A DNA stretch of 64,000 nucleotides from Lytechinus pictus (lineage: Eukaryota > Echinodermata > Echinoidea > Temnopleuroida > Toxopneustidae), in NCBI RefSeq assembly GCF_037042905.1, contig NC_087257.1:10595501-10659500 (forward strand). Reading direction: 5' to 3'. Under the pieces are notes generated by a model. That model saw only the letters and a list, made by a program, of their open reading frames with translations, searched no databases and was not told the DNA's origin. Of this stretch, positions 1 to 11,103 are shown piece after piece. Both the position numbers and the translations under genes were made by a program. The first letter of the stretch is position 1, and each line of letters opens with the position of its first letter.

Positions 1-793
1 TACATTCATCAGATGCATGGCTTTGCGGGTACGGTAAGCATGCATGGTAGGGTCCCGCGGGTAAGGTTTAATTAAATTATGTAGCATTCGAATAGCATAC
101 ATATTTATGCATGTCCATTTAAATCCAATCCGTATTAAGAAGTTGATATGAATAAGAAGGGAAACAAAATCACATAGGCACATTTACGGCATTTCATCGA
201 AATTGAAAATAAAATAAGAAATTTAAATCGTTTCTTAGTTCTGTTAAATTTTAGTACAGCGCTATAAAATGCGGGGGGGGGGCAGATCGAGGACCGCGGC
301 AAATTGGTAGAAGCGGACGGTGCGCAAAAAGAAATGAAATACTGCATGGCAAGAGCATGGTAGGATTTAATAAAGGAAAATTTACAGGATCGACCTGAGA
401 GCAATTTTTATGTTTTCCAATCAATGTGATATAAGAATTAGATAACAACTTTGAAACTATTATATTGGAAAATTCGTATCAAGAATAATTGACAATTTGC
501 TTAAACCGTCGTAAAACAAGTAAAAGAAATGTCATTAATGAATGCCGATTTACCTTGATTGGCGAAGAGATATGGCGTAAACTTCTCTAAGTAGCGGTAG
601 TGTCCAATGACAACTAAATAATCATACTGGTGTAAGAAAAAAAATCGAAATCTGGCTCCATTGGCTAATCATAGTCTCACTTGCTTCGTGAGATGGCGCC
701 CTGTTAGACAGCGTTGCCGTATTGGACAGAATTCAGAGTTGCATTGACCATATCATATTCACACTCGAGGTCAATGCCGAGGATCTGGAGGGT
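1..793. repeat. Duplicated segment, copy 1 (truncated by window edge)
   Basis: This stretch is nearly identical to 21621-22436, in the same orientation, offset by about 21.6 kb. Differences are scattered substitutions and short indels; for example copy 1 lacks about 11 bases present near 21950. Homology starts at base 1, so the true left edge is outside the window. It stops sharply at about 793, where copy 1 enters a tandem array and copy 2 enters an unrelated G-rich sequence. The segment holds a short exon-like block on the minus strand (554-626). It could be a segmental duplication or a long interspersed repeat; two copies alone cannot decide. Confidence 0.85.
554..626 (-). CDS. Candidate 73-nt internal exon, possibly metallophosphatase-derived
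   Basis: On the minus strand a T-rich tract ending in CAG precedes 73 open bases, followed by a GTAAAT donor. The exon reads 24 codons plus one base, with the core YLVVIGHYR and the end KFTPYLFANQ. This resembles the block around a metal-binding His in tartrate-resistant acid phosphatases (VxGHYP ... LxPLL), but the Pro after GHY is replaced and the usual intervening residues are missing. No neighbouring exon could be found before the window edge. The copy at 22193-22265 keeps both splice sites and the reading frame. It may be a pseudo-exon; the family assignment is an inference. Confidence 0.3.
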
Positions 794-2860
794 TATTGTT
801 AACGAAATTATTGTTAACGAAATTTATTATTTAACATGCCATGAATGTGATAAACCCTGTATTTTGATATTTAATATGACCGCCAAAGGCCCTAAAATTA
901 TGATCTACGATGTGAGAGAGGACAAAAACAATCACAAGGTGAGGCACTAAAACGTATTTTTTGTGGTAAATTAGTGGAATACTGTCTTCAAATATAATTT
1001 GCAACGAAATATATTATTCGGGTTTCGTATTTGTGTTAAATATTGTATTTTAACTTTCAAAATGGCCGCCAAAAGACATTGACTGTATTATGTGCAATCG
1101 ATCTGGGAAACCAATTTTCACATGAGTCAGCACCATAACATGCATATAATTGTGATTTAAGAGTAAAATATTGTCTGAAAACATAATTCCTAACAAGATA
1201 TATCATTCATTCTGCCAGGTAGGTGATAAATAATGTATTTTGAAAGTCAAACTGGCCGCTACAGGCCCTAACGGTAGGCCTATTATGTACTTTGTGAATG
1301 GGAACATATAATTTAAACAGAATTTGGCTTTGCTTGACTAAATGGTGTTGCATGTATGAGTGAAATATCGTCTGAAAATATGATTTTGTAACCAAATAGA
1401 TCATTTCTTATGTTATTTAGGTGATAAATGCTATATTTAAATTTCAAAATGGCTGCAATATGTTTCTTTGTGGAAATTATCTTTCCCCATTCAAATTTTA
1501 CATATTAAGATAAGGGACTATGGCGGCCATTTTTCATTTTTAAAAGGCTGCATTCATCACCTTTATGACACAAGCTATGATATATTTCGTTAGAAATCCA
1601 TTGGGTTTAGACAATACTTAACACTTACATCAAAATTAAGCCATTTTCATAGTAAAAAATTTGTCAAAATTATCAAAATATCTAGCTATGGCAGCAATTT
1701 TGAATTTCAAAGTAATGCCTTTATTACCTTCTCAACCATTATGTGATGTATTTAGTCAGAAATCATGTTCAAGACCAAATTTTACCTATACATCACATAG
1801 TTACGTGCGTTTTTGGTTCTCATTTTGGTGATGATTAGTTTCCCTATACGCATATTACAGAATTTGTAGGGGGTTGTGCGGCCGTTTTGAAAGTAAAAAT
1901 ACAGTATTTATCACCTATGGGAGAGGAAATGTTATATTTCATTAAAAAAATCACGTTTTCAAACAATATTTTCCTTATACAACAGAATTATATGGATTTC
2001 ATAGTCAGGCAAATCCTAATTCTTTCAAAAGTATTTGTCCCCTTTTACATTGTAGATAATACTGTAAGGGCCCATAGGGGCCATTTTAAATTTTACAATA
2101 CAGCATTTATCTCATGCATGAAAAATGAAATGATATGTTTCGCCAGAAATCATGTGTTTAGACAATATTTCACTCGTATAGATTACAATTACATTCATTT
2201 TATTGTTTTTACTCTTGTGAAAATTAGTTTCTCCATTTGCTTTGTTCATAATACAGATAGGGCCTATGGCAGCCATTTTGAATGTCAACATGCAGCATAA
2301 TTACCGAAATTGCAAGGGAAATGATATGTTTCGTTAGAAATCCTTGTTGTCAGACAGTGCTACACCAATATTTCGCAGTTATTGGCATTTTAAAGTCAAA
2401 CAAATTCAAAGGTTGTGAAAATTATTTGTCCCCTTTTATATATTGTACACAGTATAAGGGGTCTATGACAGCCATTTTGAATATCATAATACAGCATTTA
2501 TCACATTAGATAGTATACAAATGACATAGTTTTGTTAATAGTCATGTTTTCAGACAGTAGTCCACTCGCAGGTCACAATCACATGCAATAATAGTGCTCT
2601 TGTTTGAAAAAATATTTTACCCATTCATATTCTACATACTAAAGTATACAGGGGTTATGGCGGCCATTTTGAATATCAATAAAATAAATATTTTGTCAAA
2701 TATCGCTTTTCCAATTGGTATTTCACTTCTGCACAACAACTACATGCATTTTATAGCTAATGTGTTGGCAATTTTATGATTTTCATGGGTAATTTGCATA
2801 TTTTGGCGGCCATATTGGATTTTGCCAATTTGCGGAAAATGCTCAAGGTTACAAGAGTGG
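794..2860. repeat. Degenerate 190-200 bp tandem array with internal inversion
   Basis: A motif of the form GGCGGCCATTTTGAAT, followed by an AATACAGCATTTATCACC-like string, recurs near 1517, 1685, 1879, 2076, 2267, 2464 and 2657, a spacing of mostly 191-197 bp. Between about 850 and 1460 the same motif appears four times as its reverse complement (near 850, 1033, 1222 and 1419). The array therefore turns head-to-head around 1480. Copies are diverged. The open frames here, the largest at 1887-2300, run through repeat units and are not gene-like. The layout resembles foldback elements with arms made of tandem repeats. Confidence 0.75.
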
Positions 2861-3460
2861 CATCATTCAGATTCGGAATCAGCACCCTCGAATTGACAAG
2901 AAACCATCAAAAAACATTGTATATCTAAAAAAACAAGGTTCGACCCCTTGTCTATGGGGCCTATCCTGGACTACTAAATGGCATAGTTGTAACTCTTTCT
3001 TAAACGGACTCCTGTCCATACCCTTAACCGTCTTATTATAATCTGGCACCATCACTGTAGCCCGTAATCTATAGGCGGAGGCTGCGGTTATTGTCTTTGT
3101 TGTTATGCTGAACGCAAGCGATACGTCTGATGTGGCAAAGACTACGAGTTGTGAAACAGCCACAATTCGTAGTCTTTGCCACATCGCTTGCGTTCGCGGC
3201 ATAACAGCAAAGACAATAACTGCAGCCTCCGCCTAGATTATAGGCTATATAGCAGCACTCAGGGCACAGTCTTACTTATCAAAGTTAGCTTCCATACTTT
3301 TTATATTTTATATAGGCATATAGCATCATCAAACTTGATCAGCATCAATTCAACAAGCGTCAAAATATATTTTTTGAAGATTTTTTAAGAGGATCATTTT
3401 ATTTATGAAATATTACAACATATAAGAGTAAATTTAATCAAATCCAATTCAAGAATTCAT
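2861..3460. repeat. Long imperfect hairpin at 3064-3243 in otherwise plain sequence
   Basis: Arms of about 85-90 bp at 3064-3153 and 3161-3243 are close reverse complements separated by only 7-8 bases. One arm has an extra segment of about 9 bases inside GCGAT...GATGTGG. Both arms include GGCGGAGGCTGC and CAAAGACAATAAC-type strings. No target-site duplication was obvious. It could be a short foldback MITE. The rest of the interval shows nothing recognisable. Confidence 0.65.
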
Positions 3461-4212
3461 TTATCAAGTTCCATTTTAGTCGTGTAATCAAATGCGTTTA
3501 TTGAATGAAAGTCTATGCATTCATAATCGAGAATATCGCGGAAACAGGGATTTTTTGCTCCGCGGCGCACGACAGATTTAAGAGAGGTCTTTGTCGGAAA
3601 TTGGAAAATCGGAAGGGCAGATTCCGTTCTAAGTTTCGACGCTGACGAAAAATTACAAACGTGTCGTTTGTCCAGGGTCCAAGACAAAACTGCTCTTTTA
3701 ATTCGCACATTTTCGACAGAAAATTCCTGATTGTTGTTCTTTGTCATGAAGGAAATTTGGCAATACATTTTCTATGTTCTTTAATTCGTCGTGTGTCGTC
3801 AAGCGACAAATCTCTATTATGTGTAGCGTGAATATTTTCCGTGACTCTTCATTAAACTACAAGCAAACTTTCAAATAAAAATCGGGAACATGCTTATTCT
3901 ATGTGTATCCGAACCTATTCCGACGAAACGGTTGGTCCGTTTTGGGGTGTAAGAATTGACCCCTTTATTCGACAAGTGTGTCATTTGGGTTATGGGACGA
4001 CAAATTAAAATAAAAATATCGAAATCAATTACAAAACTGAAACGTTCGTTTATCTTCACAGCTAAAGCTACTGAAAATTAGCTTCCATGGTTATCCTATT
4101 TGTATTTACACGGATGTTTTCTTGAATAATGGAGTTATGACCTGTTGTAAGTACACATAACGAAATTTTGGAGTTCTCATTATTCGAACGGATTATTACG
4201 GTCGGCGCGGCC
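3461..4212. other. Gene-free stretch distantly similar to the DNA 5' of the zinc-finger gene
   Basis: Parts of 3540-3820 resemble parts of 6298-6610. Shared strings include a TTTTTxGCTCC...GCGCA motif and a CAATACATT...TTCTTxAATT...AAATCTCxATTATG motif, so the two may derive from a common repeat or from a duplicated upstream region. A 103-codon minus-strand frame (3457-3768) covers this repeat-like DNA and shows no recognisable domain. I do not call it a gene. Confidence 0.35.
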
Positions 4213-4392
4213 AAAAATACTGCGGACGTTTCATAAAAGTTGTAAGTACTGACAGGTTGTATTTCTCCGATAGTTACTATAGTAACAGTCAGAGGCCATA
4301 GTACCTCTCAGCCAATCAAAACAAAGGAATTCACTGATATTGTCAGCACCGACAATTTATTCAGTTTTGATAACTTTCATGAAACACCCCTA
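4213..4392. mobile_element. Short MITE with GTTTCATGAAA-type ends
   Basis: The left end reads ACGTTTCATAAAAGTTGTAAGT and the right end reads AACTTTCATGAAACACCCC, so the termini are inverted copies around a body with a GCCAATCAAAA-type box. Related ends occur at about 42618 and at 45956-46088. No clear target-site duplication was found. It lies just 3' of the zinc-finger gene, next to the LINE tail. Confidence 0.45.
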
Positions 4393-4590
4393 GCTGGTGG
4401 CTGCCTGAATTTAAATCAGAACTTAAGACGTGTCTTTTTAATGAAGCATAATTTAGCCATTTGATTAAGTGATGTTATTTAAGTGTTTTTACACTGTTCT
4501 AATTTATATTTGTATAATTTTATTTCTGTAAAGCGAAACCTTACAGGTATAAAATGTGCTATATAAAAACTACATTATTATTAAATTCAG
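4388..4590 (+). mobile_element. 3' tail of a CR1/L2-type LINE
   Basis: The plus strand translates as a reverse-transcriptase C-terminus (WWLPEFKSELKTCLFNEA), followed by a non-coding tail with TATAAAATGTGCTATATAAA and a short ATT repeat. That is the typical end of CR1/L2-like non-LTR retrotransposons. The fragment is about 200 bp, 5'-truncated, and ends next to the stop codon of the minus-strand zinc-finger gene. The gene's transcript may therefore use this insertion for its 3' end. Confidence 0.6.
4519..4524 (-). terminator. Candidate poly(A) signal of the zinc-finger gene
   Basis: AATAAA on the minus strand, about 73 nt beyond the stop codon. It sits inside the LINE tail. No cleavage site can be confirmed from sequence alone. 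Confidence 0.4.
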
Positions 4591-4596
4591 TTCTAG

Positions 4597-6193
4597 TTAA
4601 TCTGATTTAGTTTCCTCCTCTTCATTTTGGTGAGTTTTCAAATGCCTTGAAAGAGTACAACTCTGTGTAAACCTTTTCTTGCATACTTTACATTCGTATG
4701 GCCGTTCACCTGTGTGTGTTCGCATGTGAACAGAAACATTACCAGGATGTGGAAAATGTTTATCACACACGGAACATTTGAACGGCTTTTCACCGGTGTG
4801 AGAGCGCATGTGCGAGGTGAGATGCACCTTCGCCAAAAATCTTTTCTGGCAAACCGAGCATTCAAAAGGTCTTTCTCCTGTGTGATGCCGCATGTGCGTT
4901 GTAAGAGCATGTCTTTGCGTGAACCGTTTCTGACATATAGAACATTCAAAGGGTTTCTCCCCAGTGTGCGTTATCATGTGTCTTTTGACTCCTCTTCTGT
5001 AAATGAACTTCTTCTTGCAGACAGGACACTCGTGTTGGCGCTCTCCATTATGAACTTTCATGTGGTAATGAAGACCTGTCGCAAATGAGAACTGCTTCTC
5101 ACAAATGCCACACTTGTGCAATTTTTCTCCCGTGTGCGTTACGAAATGACTCTTAAGACTCTCCTTCTGCCCGAACGCCTTATCGCAGAGTGAACGTTTG
5201 AAAGGTTTCTCCCCGGTGTGGGTTCGTAAGTGGCGCTCAAGGTGAATACGGTATTTGAATTCCTTGTTGCAAAAGGAACACTTCCGAACATTCTCCATCG
5301 CACTCTCACTGGTACGCACTGTTCCCTTACTGTCTATATGTTCAGACGAGCTTGAATGATTCACCAAGTCACTTCTTAGATGTTGAGGTGAACTTGATGG
5401 ACTGAACGTGTTAATACCTCCATTTTGAGACGAGTTTGAATGATTCACGATGTTACTACCTAGCTGTAGGGAGGAACTTGATGTACTGACCTTGGTACTA
5501 TCCCCAAGATGTGACGAGTTTAAATGATTCACTATACTACTCAGATGTTGAGGCGAACTTGATGGACGGACCGCGTTAATACAACCTCCATACTGAGACG
5601 AGCTTGAATGATGCACGATGTTACTACCTAGTTGTTGGGATGAAGTTGATGTACTGACCTTGGTACTATCCCCAAGATGTGACGAGTTTAAATGATTTAC
5701 TATACTACTCAGATGTTGAAGCGAACTTGACGGAAGGACCCCGTTGATACTACCTTCATGCTGAGACGAGCTTGAATTATGCACGATGTTACTCGAGTAA
5801 CTTGATGTACTGACCTTGGTACTATCCCCAAAATGTGACGAATTTAAATGATTCACTATTATACTACTCAGATGTTGAAACGAACTTGATGAACGGACCC
5901 CGTTGATACTACCTCCATGCTGAGACGAGCTTGAATGATTCACGATGTTACTACCTAGTTGTTGGGATGAACTTGATGGACTGACCTTTGTACTATCCCA
6001 TGCAAGATGTGACGAGTTTTGATTCACCATGTTACTACTCAGATGTTGAGGTGATGGACGGACCGCGTTAATACAACCTTCTGCTCTTAAAACACGGTTT
6101 GCTTCATGGTGACCTTGGTGGCTGGATGATGCCCCTTCCAAGTGTAACTCCCCTGCTATCGATGTCATGCTCTGTCTTATGGTTGCAAATTCA
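4597..6193 (-). CDS. C2H2 zinc-finger protein, final coding exon
   Basis: Likely a nuclear DNA-binding regulator. The frame is open from 6279, but a T-rich AG acceptor ends just before 6193, so this is probably the last exon; the first internal Met is at 6168. From 6168 the order is a short N-terminus, a Ser/His/Asn-rich region made of about 4.5 copies of a roughly 57-residue repeat, then eight C2H2 fingers with TGEKPF-type linkers. Finger 2 reads KRSLC where KCSLC is expected, so it lacks its first Cys through what looks like one TGT-to-CGT change. The other seven keep C2H2 spacing. No KRAB, BTB or SET domain was seen. The orthologue is uncertain because such genes expand in lineages. Confidence 0.85.
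5380..6075 (-). repeat. In-frame coding minisatellite, about 57-residue units
   Basis: Within the zinc-finger gene, the string encoding GDSTKVSTS recurs with DNA spacing of 155-171 bp (near 5490, 5656, 5811 and 5982 on the plus strand). Each unit runs roughly NHLNSSHLGDSTKV, Ser run, QLGSNIV, SSSSQ, GGxIN, SSSxQHLSS. Units differ by indels that are multiples of three, so the frame is kept. This suggests the protein is still translated. Confidence 0.8.
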
Positions 6194-7350
6194 TCTGCCG
6201 AAAGAAACGTTTTAACAAAACACAGGAAATAAGAATTAATGCTTTTAAAAACAAATAATTTAGTTTCTAGGGAGAGCAACAGTCAACCGTCTTCCAAAAC
6301 AATACTAGGGTTTTTCGCTCCACGAAGCGCAACGGATTCAAGAACATATAAAATGTATTGTCAAATGCCCTTCATGATAATGAACATAAAAGAAGTCGTT
6401 GTCGAAGATTAGTGAATCAAAAAAGCAGTTTCGTCAAGAACTTCGGACAACCGACATAATCATTTGCAACATTTCGTCACCACCGAAACCTAGGATATGA
6501 CACCGTTGTTTCATTTCACCTCCCAGCTGTTCATTGTCATTTGATGGGCATTTTCAATACATTACTGTGTTCTTGAATTAGCTGAGCGAAATCTCCATTA
6601 TGAATTAATTGAGAACTCAAGCCTACGGAACTTGAAGGACCCAAACAACGCTAGAGTCGAAAATTTTCATTTTGATAAGGCATAAGTTTGATAGATATTA
6701 GAGGAAACTGGTTATCTAATACGCCCACTGGTTAACGCTAAGGGTACATATTCCTTTCATATAAGATTTTATTTTCATATACTGTACCTCGCGTGTCCCT
6801 GCCCCACCCCCCCCCCCCCCCGCCGAAAAAGGGGTTGACGAGCTTAAAGCAAAACAACAAATAATCAAAGAGAGAAATAAATATAAAAACTAAGAAAACT
6901 ACATCCAGATCAACAATTCCCCTCTCACTATACTTGGCGAATTGGATGTAAAACGCAATAGGACAACAAATCATATTCCAGTATAATTAATGAAGACTTT
7001 ATCGATAGCCCGACTCATCGGGGATGACAGTAATGGAACTTAGGATGCATATAGCATTGTTTCCTGTTTATTTTTTAATGTTTTTGTTTTGCCTTTCTTT
7101 TGTATTTTTTAAAAATCTGATGCGCTATATTACTTAACTCACTGTACTTCTAACTTGATTCGGCCTACATGGCCCAGGGCAATGCGACGACACGCGACTC
7201 AGTTTCATTTCCACCCTTCCCCTAGATGTGCTTTTCCCCCTAGGAGCATCGACTCTCTCTCTCTCTCTCTCCCTGTCTGTCTCTCTCAATCGATGGAACT
7301 CAAACAATATTATTCCGAGCAAGAGTTGCCTATTTTTCATCTCTCAATAA
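6194..7350. other. Gene-free stretch with homopolymer and CT microsatellite
   Basis: It contains sequence distantly similar to 3540-3820, a C run near 6809-6822 followed by a GACGAGCTTAAAG motif also seen in the 11.4-11.6 kb repeats, and a CT/TCTG microsatellite at about 7252-7288. Upstream exons or the promoter of the zinc-finger gene should lie here, but I could not place them. Confidence 0.4.
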
Positions 7351-8375
7351 GGGTGCGTTTATCCGCCACTTTTTCACCCTAGAATCATGATCTGAATCAT
7401 GATTCAAATCATGATTCTGCAGAATCACGATAGTCGAAATTGAATATAATCATGATTAGAATCACAAACATGAAACACGAAAAAAGGGGCGTTTGGAAAG
7501 ACGTTTCTGCAGAATCACGTACGAAAATGTTCGAATAAACGATATCGTGATTTGAATCATGATTTTTTTTTTAAGTTTTTTCTCTGATATTTGTTTGTTA
7601 AACTCATCTGGTAGTGGTACGATGCAGTGTCTTAGAATATTATTTCATGATGTGCATAATGTATACGAGTTTAAGAGATTATTTTGTTCGAATTATTATT
7701 TACAATTATTACTTTGTAAACTGCATTGTATATGAAATTTGATTTGAGAGAAAAACAATAAAACATCTTAAAAAAAAAAAAATGATTATATGACCTCACT
7801 GTGTCGGGCTACTTTCGGTTTGACTCTTGCCAAGCTCAAGGCTCTCTATATGCTCATTGTATGTACATGATTATGTACTATATGCATGCATTTCTTGTCA
7901 TGTTCAAGTTCTGTGTTGGTCATCGCATCGTCCACTACTTTTCATTTTTTGGTCATGTCTTCAACTTCAAGTTCTAGTAAATTAATTAACTGGACAGACA
8001 ATGATCTCAGTTGTTGTTGAGTATAGAGTGTCAATATTAAATTGGATCTACGCTGAAATTCACTTCCGAACACCATTTTGGATAAACTAACAAGATGAAT
8101 AGAAGCATATGGACCCTATATGATAGAATTAAACAAAATTAGGTATAGACTGAATTCTGGAAGCAAAAGATTTTTCGAGAGCCGAAACACGTGCGAAAAA
8201 CTTCCTCTGTCAAACTGCGCACTAGTGATGCGCACTGGATTGGCCCGAATCTGAGGAGAAACAGCATTGGAATGAAGGTCGTCTAAACGCTGATTCTGTG
8301 ATATCGTGATTCATGTTTGTGTTTTGAATCATGATTCAAATCATGATTCTGGATTGAGGTCGCATAAACGCAGCC
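7351..8375. mobile_element. Non-autonomous PIF/Harbinger-like DNA transposon
   Basis: The ends are inverted: GGGTGCGTTTATCCGC on the left, and the reverse complement of the right end reads GGCTGCGTTTATGCGACC. Each continues inward into AATCATGATT palindromes. TAA directly flanks both ends (7348-7350 and 8376-8378), matching the 3-bp TWA target preference of Harbinger elements. No transposase frame is visible in the 1025 bp. An internal AACAATAAAACATC string followed by an A run (about 7757-7783) looks like the tail of a retroposed transcript inserted in the element. Confidence 0.6.
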
Positions 8376-8766
8376 TAAAATAAATATAGACATTAAGCTG
8401 TTTATCCTATCTCCATTCTACTAATATTCGTATAAATTCTGTGTTGTTCGATTGACTATCGAGATATATTATAATATAGCTACATCAATTACGGGCATTA
8501 TCATAATTATCTATTTTAACTGCATATATAAGTGAACCTTTTTGGCAAATATATAAAGTTCGAGTATAATGAAAGTACGAAGCCTACATGCACTACCAGA
8601 CTCGACTAACCATAAAAATGCAATGTACAATATCTGTGTTTTTATATCAAAGATAATTAACTTTAATGAGTTCAATTTTAGCACATTTTTATAATTTTAG
8701 CAATTTTTAGTTCAATTCAATCGCTGCTGCTTAACAGAAAACACGGATAAAACACTATTTAATTAC

Positions 8767-8969
8767 CTTTAACTCTTGATCGCGCAATGATAGTCTGCAA
8801 GTGAAGTTTATCATCTTTCTCGAAGTCGTTTTCAGGGTCCAATTCCTTCATACAAGTGTCTTCCAATTCTTCCATAGTTGGACAGTAGATCAAGTAGCCG
8901 ACTTCTTCGGATGGTCGGGGTAGCCCAGCCGAGGCCGCCGCTCTGCTAATGTAGTTCATGTTGGAGATT
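8767..8969 (-). CDS. Candidate protein-coding exon, unassigned
   Basis: On the minus strand a T-rich tract ending in CTAATAG precedes 203 open bases, followed by a GTAATT donor. The exon encodes about 67 residues, including GLPRPSEEVGYLIYCPTMEE and an acidic Asp/Glu-rich end. The frame also stays open upstream to about 9094 through a hydrophobic stretch (IVFAIIGIPTAVFF), so the exon could start further upstream at an AG near 9072. A hydrophobic segment followed by a GYxxYCPT-like string is loosely like the start of ABCA-type transporters; this is a weak inference. No partner exons were found. Confidence 0.35.
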
Positions 8970-9816
8970 CTATTAGAAATAAAAAAGTACTTCATGAGAA
9001 CATGTTCACTTCGGAAGAAGACAGCTGTAGGTATACCGATGATGGCAAAAACAATGGGCTGGATCAAAATTCCTGTCAGTTCAGGGTAAATCAAACCTCG
9101 TCACTATGTGATCAAAATCATGATCGAGATATAGTGTGGTGGTATACACTTCGCTTATACACACATGGAGATAAACTATACTTCAGAGTAAATTGCACAT
9201 ATTATATATAAAGTACAAGTCGAGTACGCACATGCGCACACACCAACGTAAATGGGACATTATTAGGCCACCAAAAACACAGCAGGTCTATACTAATAGA
9301 GAACAAAGAACACGTGATAAAGCGAATTGTGGCCGTCGTGCCTGTAATCCTCAAATCTGCTTTCCATTCAGCTGGGTTTATTATTTTCCATTATATTTGG
9401 TAAAAACAAATGAAGTATTTTCTCCCAGGGGTACAATGACCGCGTCTGGGATCCGCCCCACCCCAAAAAAATACAGCAGCTGTTCAACCAGCATGCAAAA
9501 TGTATCGAGGTAACTCACACCCACACCCGTAATAGGAATATCTTCGTGAAGAGAATTTTTGGTCCAATGACGTCGACTTTACCGGTTCCTAACAGATAAC
9601 CGATCGATGTCAAAATATTTTTAGAGAGGACGATTCTGTGATACATTAACGAGCTAGGTTTCATCCATTAGATTCAAACTTCAAATCAAATAAATTTAAC
9701 AGAAGCGGGGAGTAGGCTTTGATATAAGATTTTTCTTCTTTTCTTTGTTTTGTTATGAATGAGTTATGCCAAACGAATATAACAGGGTTCTGAATCATAA
9801 CAATATGGGTATTCCC

Positions 9817-10461
9817 ACTCATTCAATGAACAAGGTTATGATATAACCTTGTTCTCAGTTACATCTCCTTGTGTGGCAAAATATAAGGGTGGCAATTTTG
9901 GCTTATTTTCTCTTTTTCTATGGGACAAATGCTTGTTTTTCTTACAATGTCAGTTTCCATTACAGCTATTCATCATATAAATTGGCTCTTATGTAAATTT
10001 GATTCTTTAAATTACTTTTTCTTAATTAAAAATAGAGATTGAAAAATGAAATTTTTCTTGCCATATTACTATATTACTTTCCACCAATAGAGGGCGTACA
10101 CAAAAATATGTCCAAAATTCAAGTTTTTGAGCGCTCTGGTGAATACAAAAATTATTCCCAAGTTACTAATGAAAAATAAATTGCAACTGTATGGAAATTA
10201 GTAATTTTGGTCACTAAAGTGATATTTTAATGATTTTTTTAAGTGTGTGATATGTACAGCATTGGCATACCATAGTCCTAAGCTGTAGATTCCCCACAGA
10301 CAGGATGGTTGCAGTGAACAAGTGGGTATTCCTAACATTCCACTTGGCTTTGACCTTCCATGCGGTACATAATAGGCCTATCGATTTTCTGCTCGGGTGA
10401 TTTTCGAAAGCCCAGCTAAATGCAGTATATACCACTCATTCAATGAACAAGGTTATGATAT
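9817..10461. repeat. Direct repeat of about 30 bp bracketing 0.6 kb, with palindrome
   Basis: CACTCATTCAATGAACAAGG followed by TTATGATATA occurs at about 9818 and again at about 10432. At the left copy the sequence continues into the palindrome GAACAAGGTTAT-GAT-ATAACCTTGTTC (9828-9854). The 0.6 kb between is AT-rich with no recognisable gene. Either a long duplication flanks an insertion, or a repeat unit was tandemly duplicated and then diverged. Confidence 0.55.
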
Positions 10462-11100
10462 ATACCAGTTTCGAATTAATCAAGTTGATTAAATGAATTG
10501 CAATGATTGAATGATATGTTAATAGGACACCACGCAAGTTTCTCAAATTTAATTACCACTATGTTTTTTGTACCAGAGCCGACCAAAGAAAAATTATATT
10601 CTTACAAAAATTCAGTTTTTTAGGGTGTCCCCATCAATCCGATCATTTTGCGCGCATTTTAATGATCTGTCTTCGATACGATGGATTTTGCTTGTGTCTA
10701 TAATTTGCGCGTGTTTTTTTCCTTGTTTTATCCTTCTACTTTTGCACTTAAAAACTGTATGAAATAGTACACTCACATTTTGTCGGTCCTTGCTTGAATT
10801 CAGGTGTCTCGATAACGATGAACCTTACGTGTTCAAGTACATAGCTCGCGGCAATTGAGCAGCATCGTGTCCCTCTGTACGCGTATATTTATGGGCCCAT
10901 CGAAGTTGAAAAGAAAGGGCGCCAAAACGGATCCATCAATAATATGGCAGAACATAACAGGACTCCGCAAGTACAGTATAGTAGTAATAGTAGGCAATGC
11001 CTGTAAGCAGATAAAGGACGAGGATATTGCTTTTTTTTTTGTCCTCTACTAATTATAGAAGACTTCCTGTCTATACACACCGACTTAATTCACTATATAC
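10462..11100. other. Gene-free stretch, nothing recognised
   Basis: The open frames here are short, overlap on both strands and show no domain or splice-site support. I see no repeat family that I can name. Confidence 0.4.
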
Positions 11101-11103
11101 ATG

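Noticed and set aside
1887-2300. 137-codon plus-strand frame
   Set aside because: It spans two units of the tandem array; the codons repeat with the unit and change frame between copies.
3457-3768. 103-codon minus-strand frame
   Set aside because: The region resembles DNA 5' of the zinc-finger gene and looks repeat-derived. No domain and no splice-site support.
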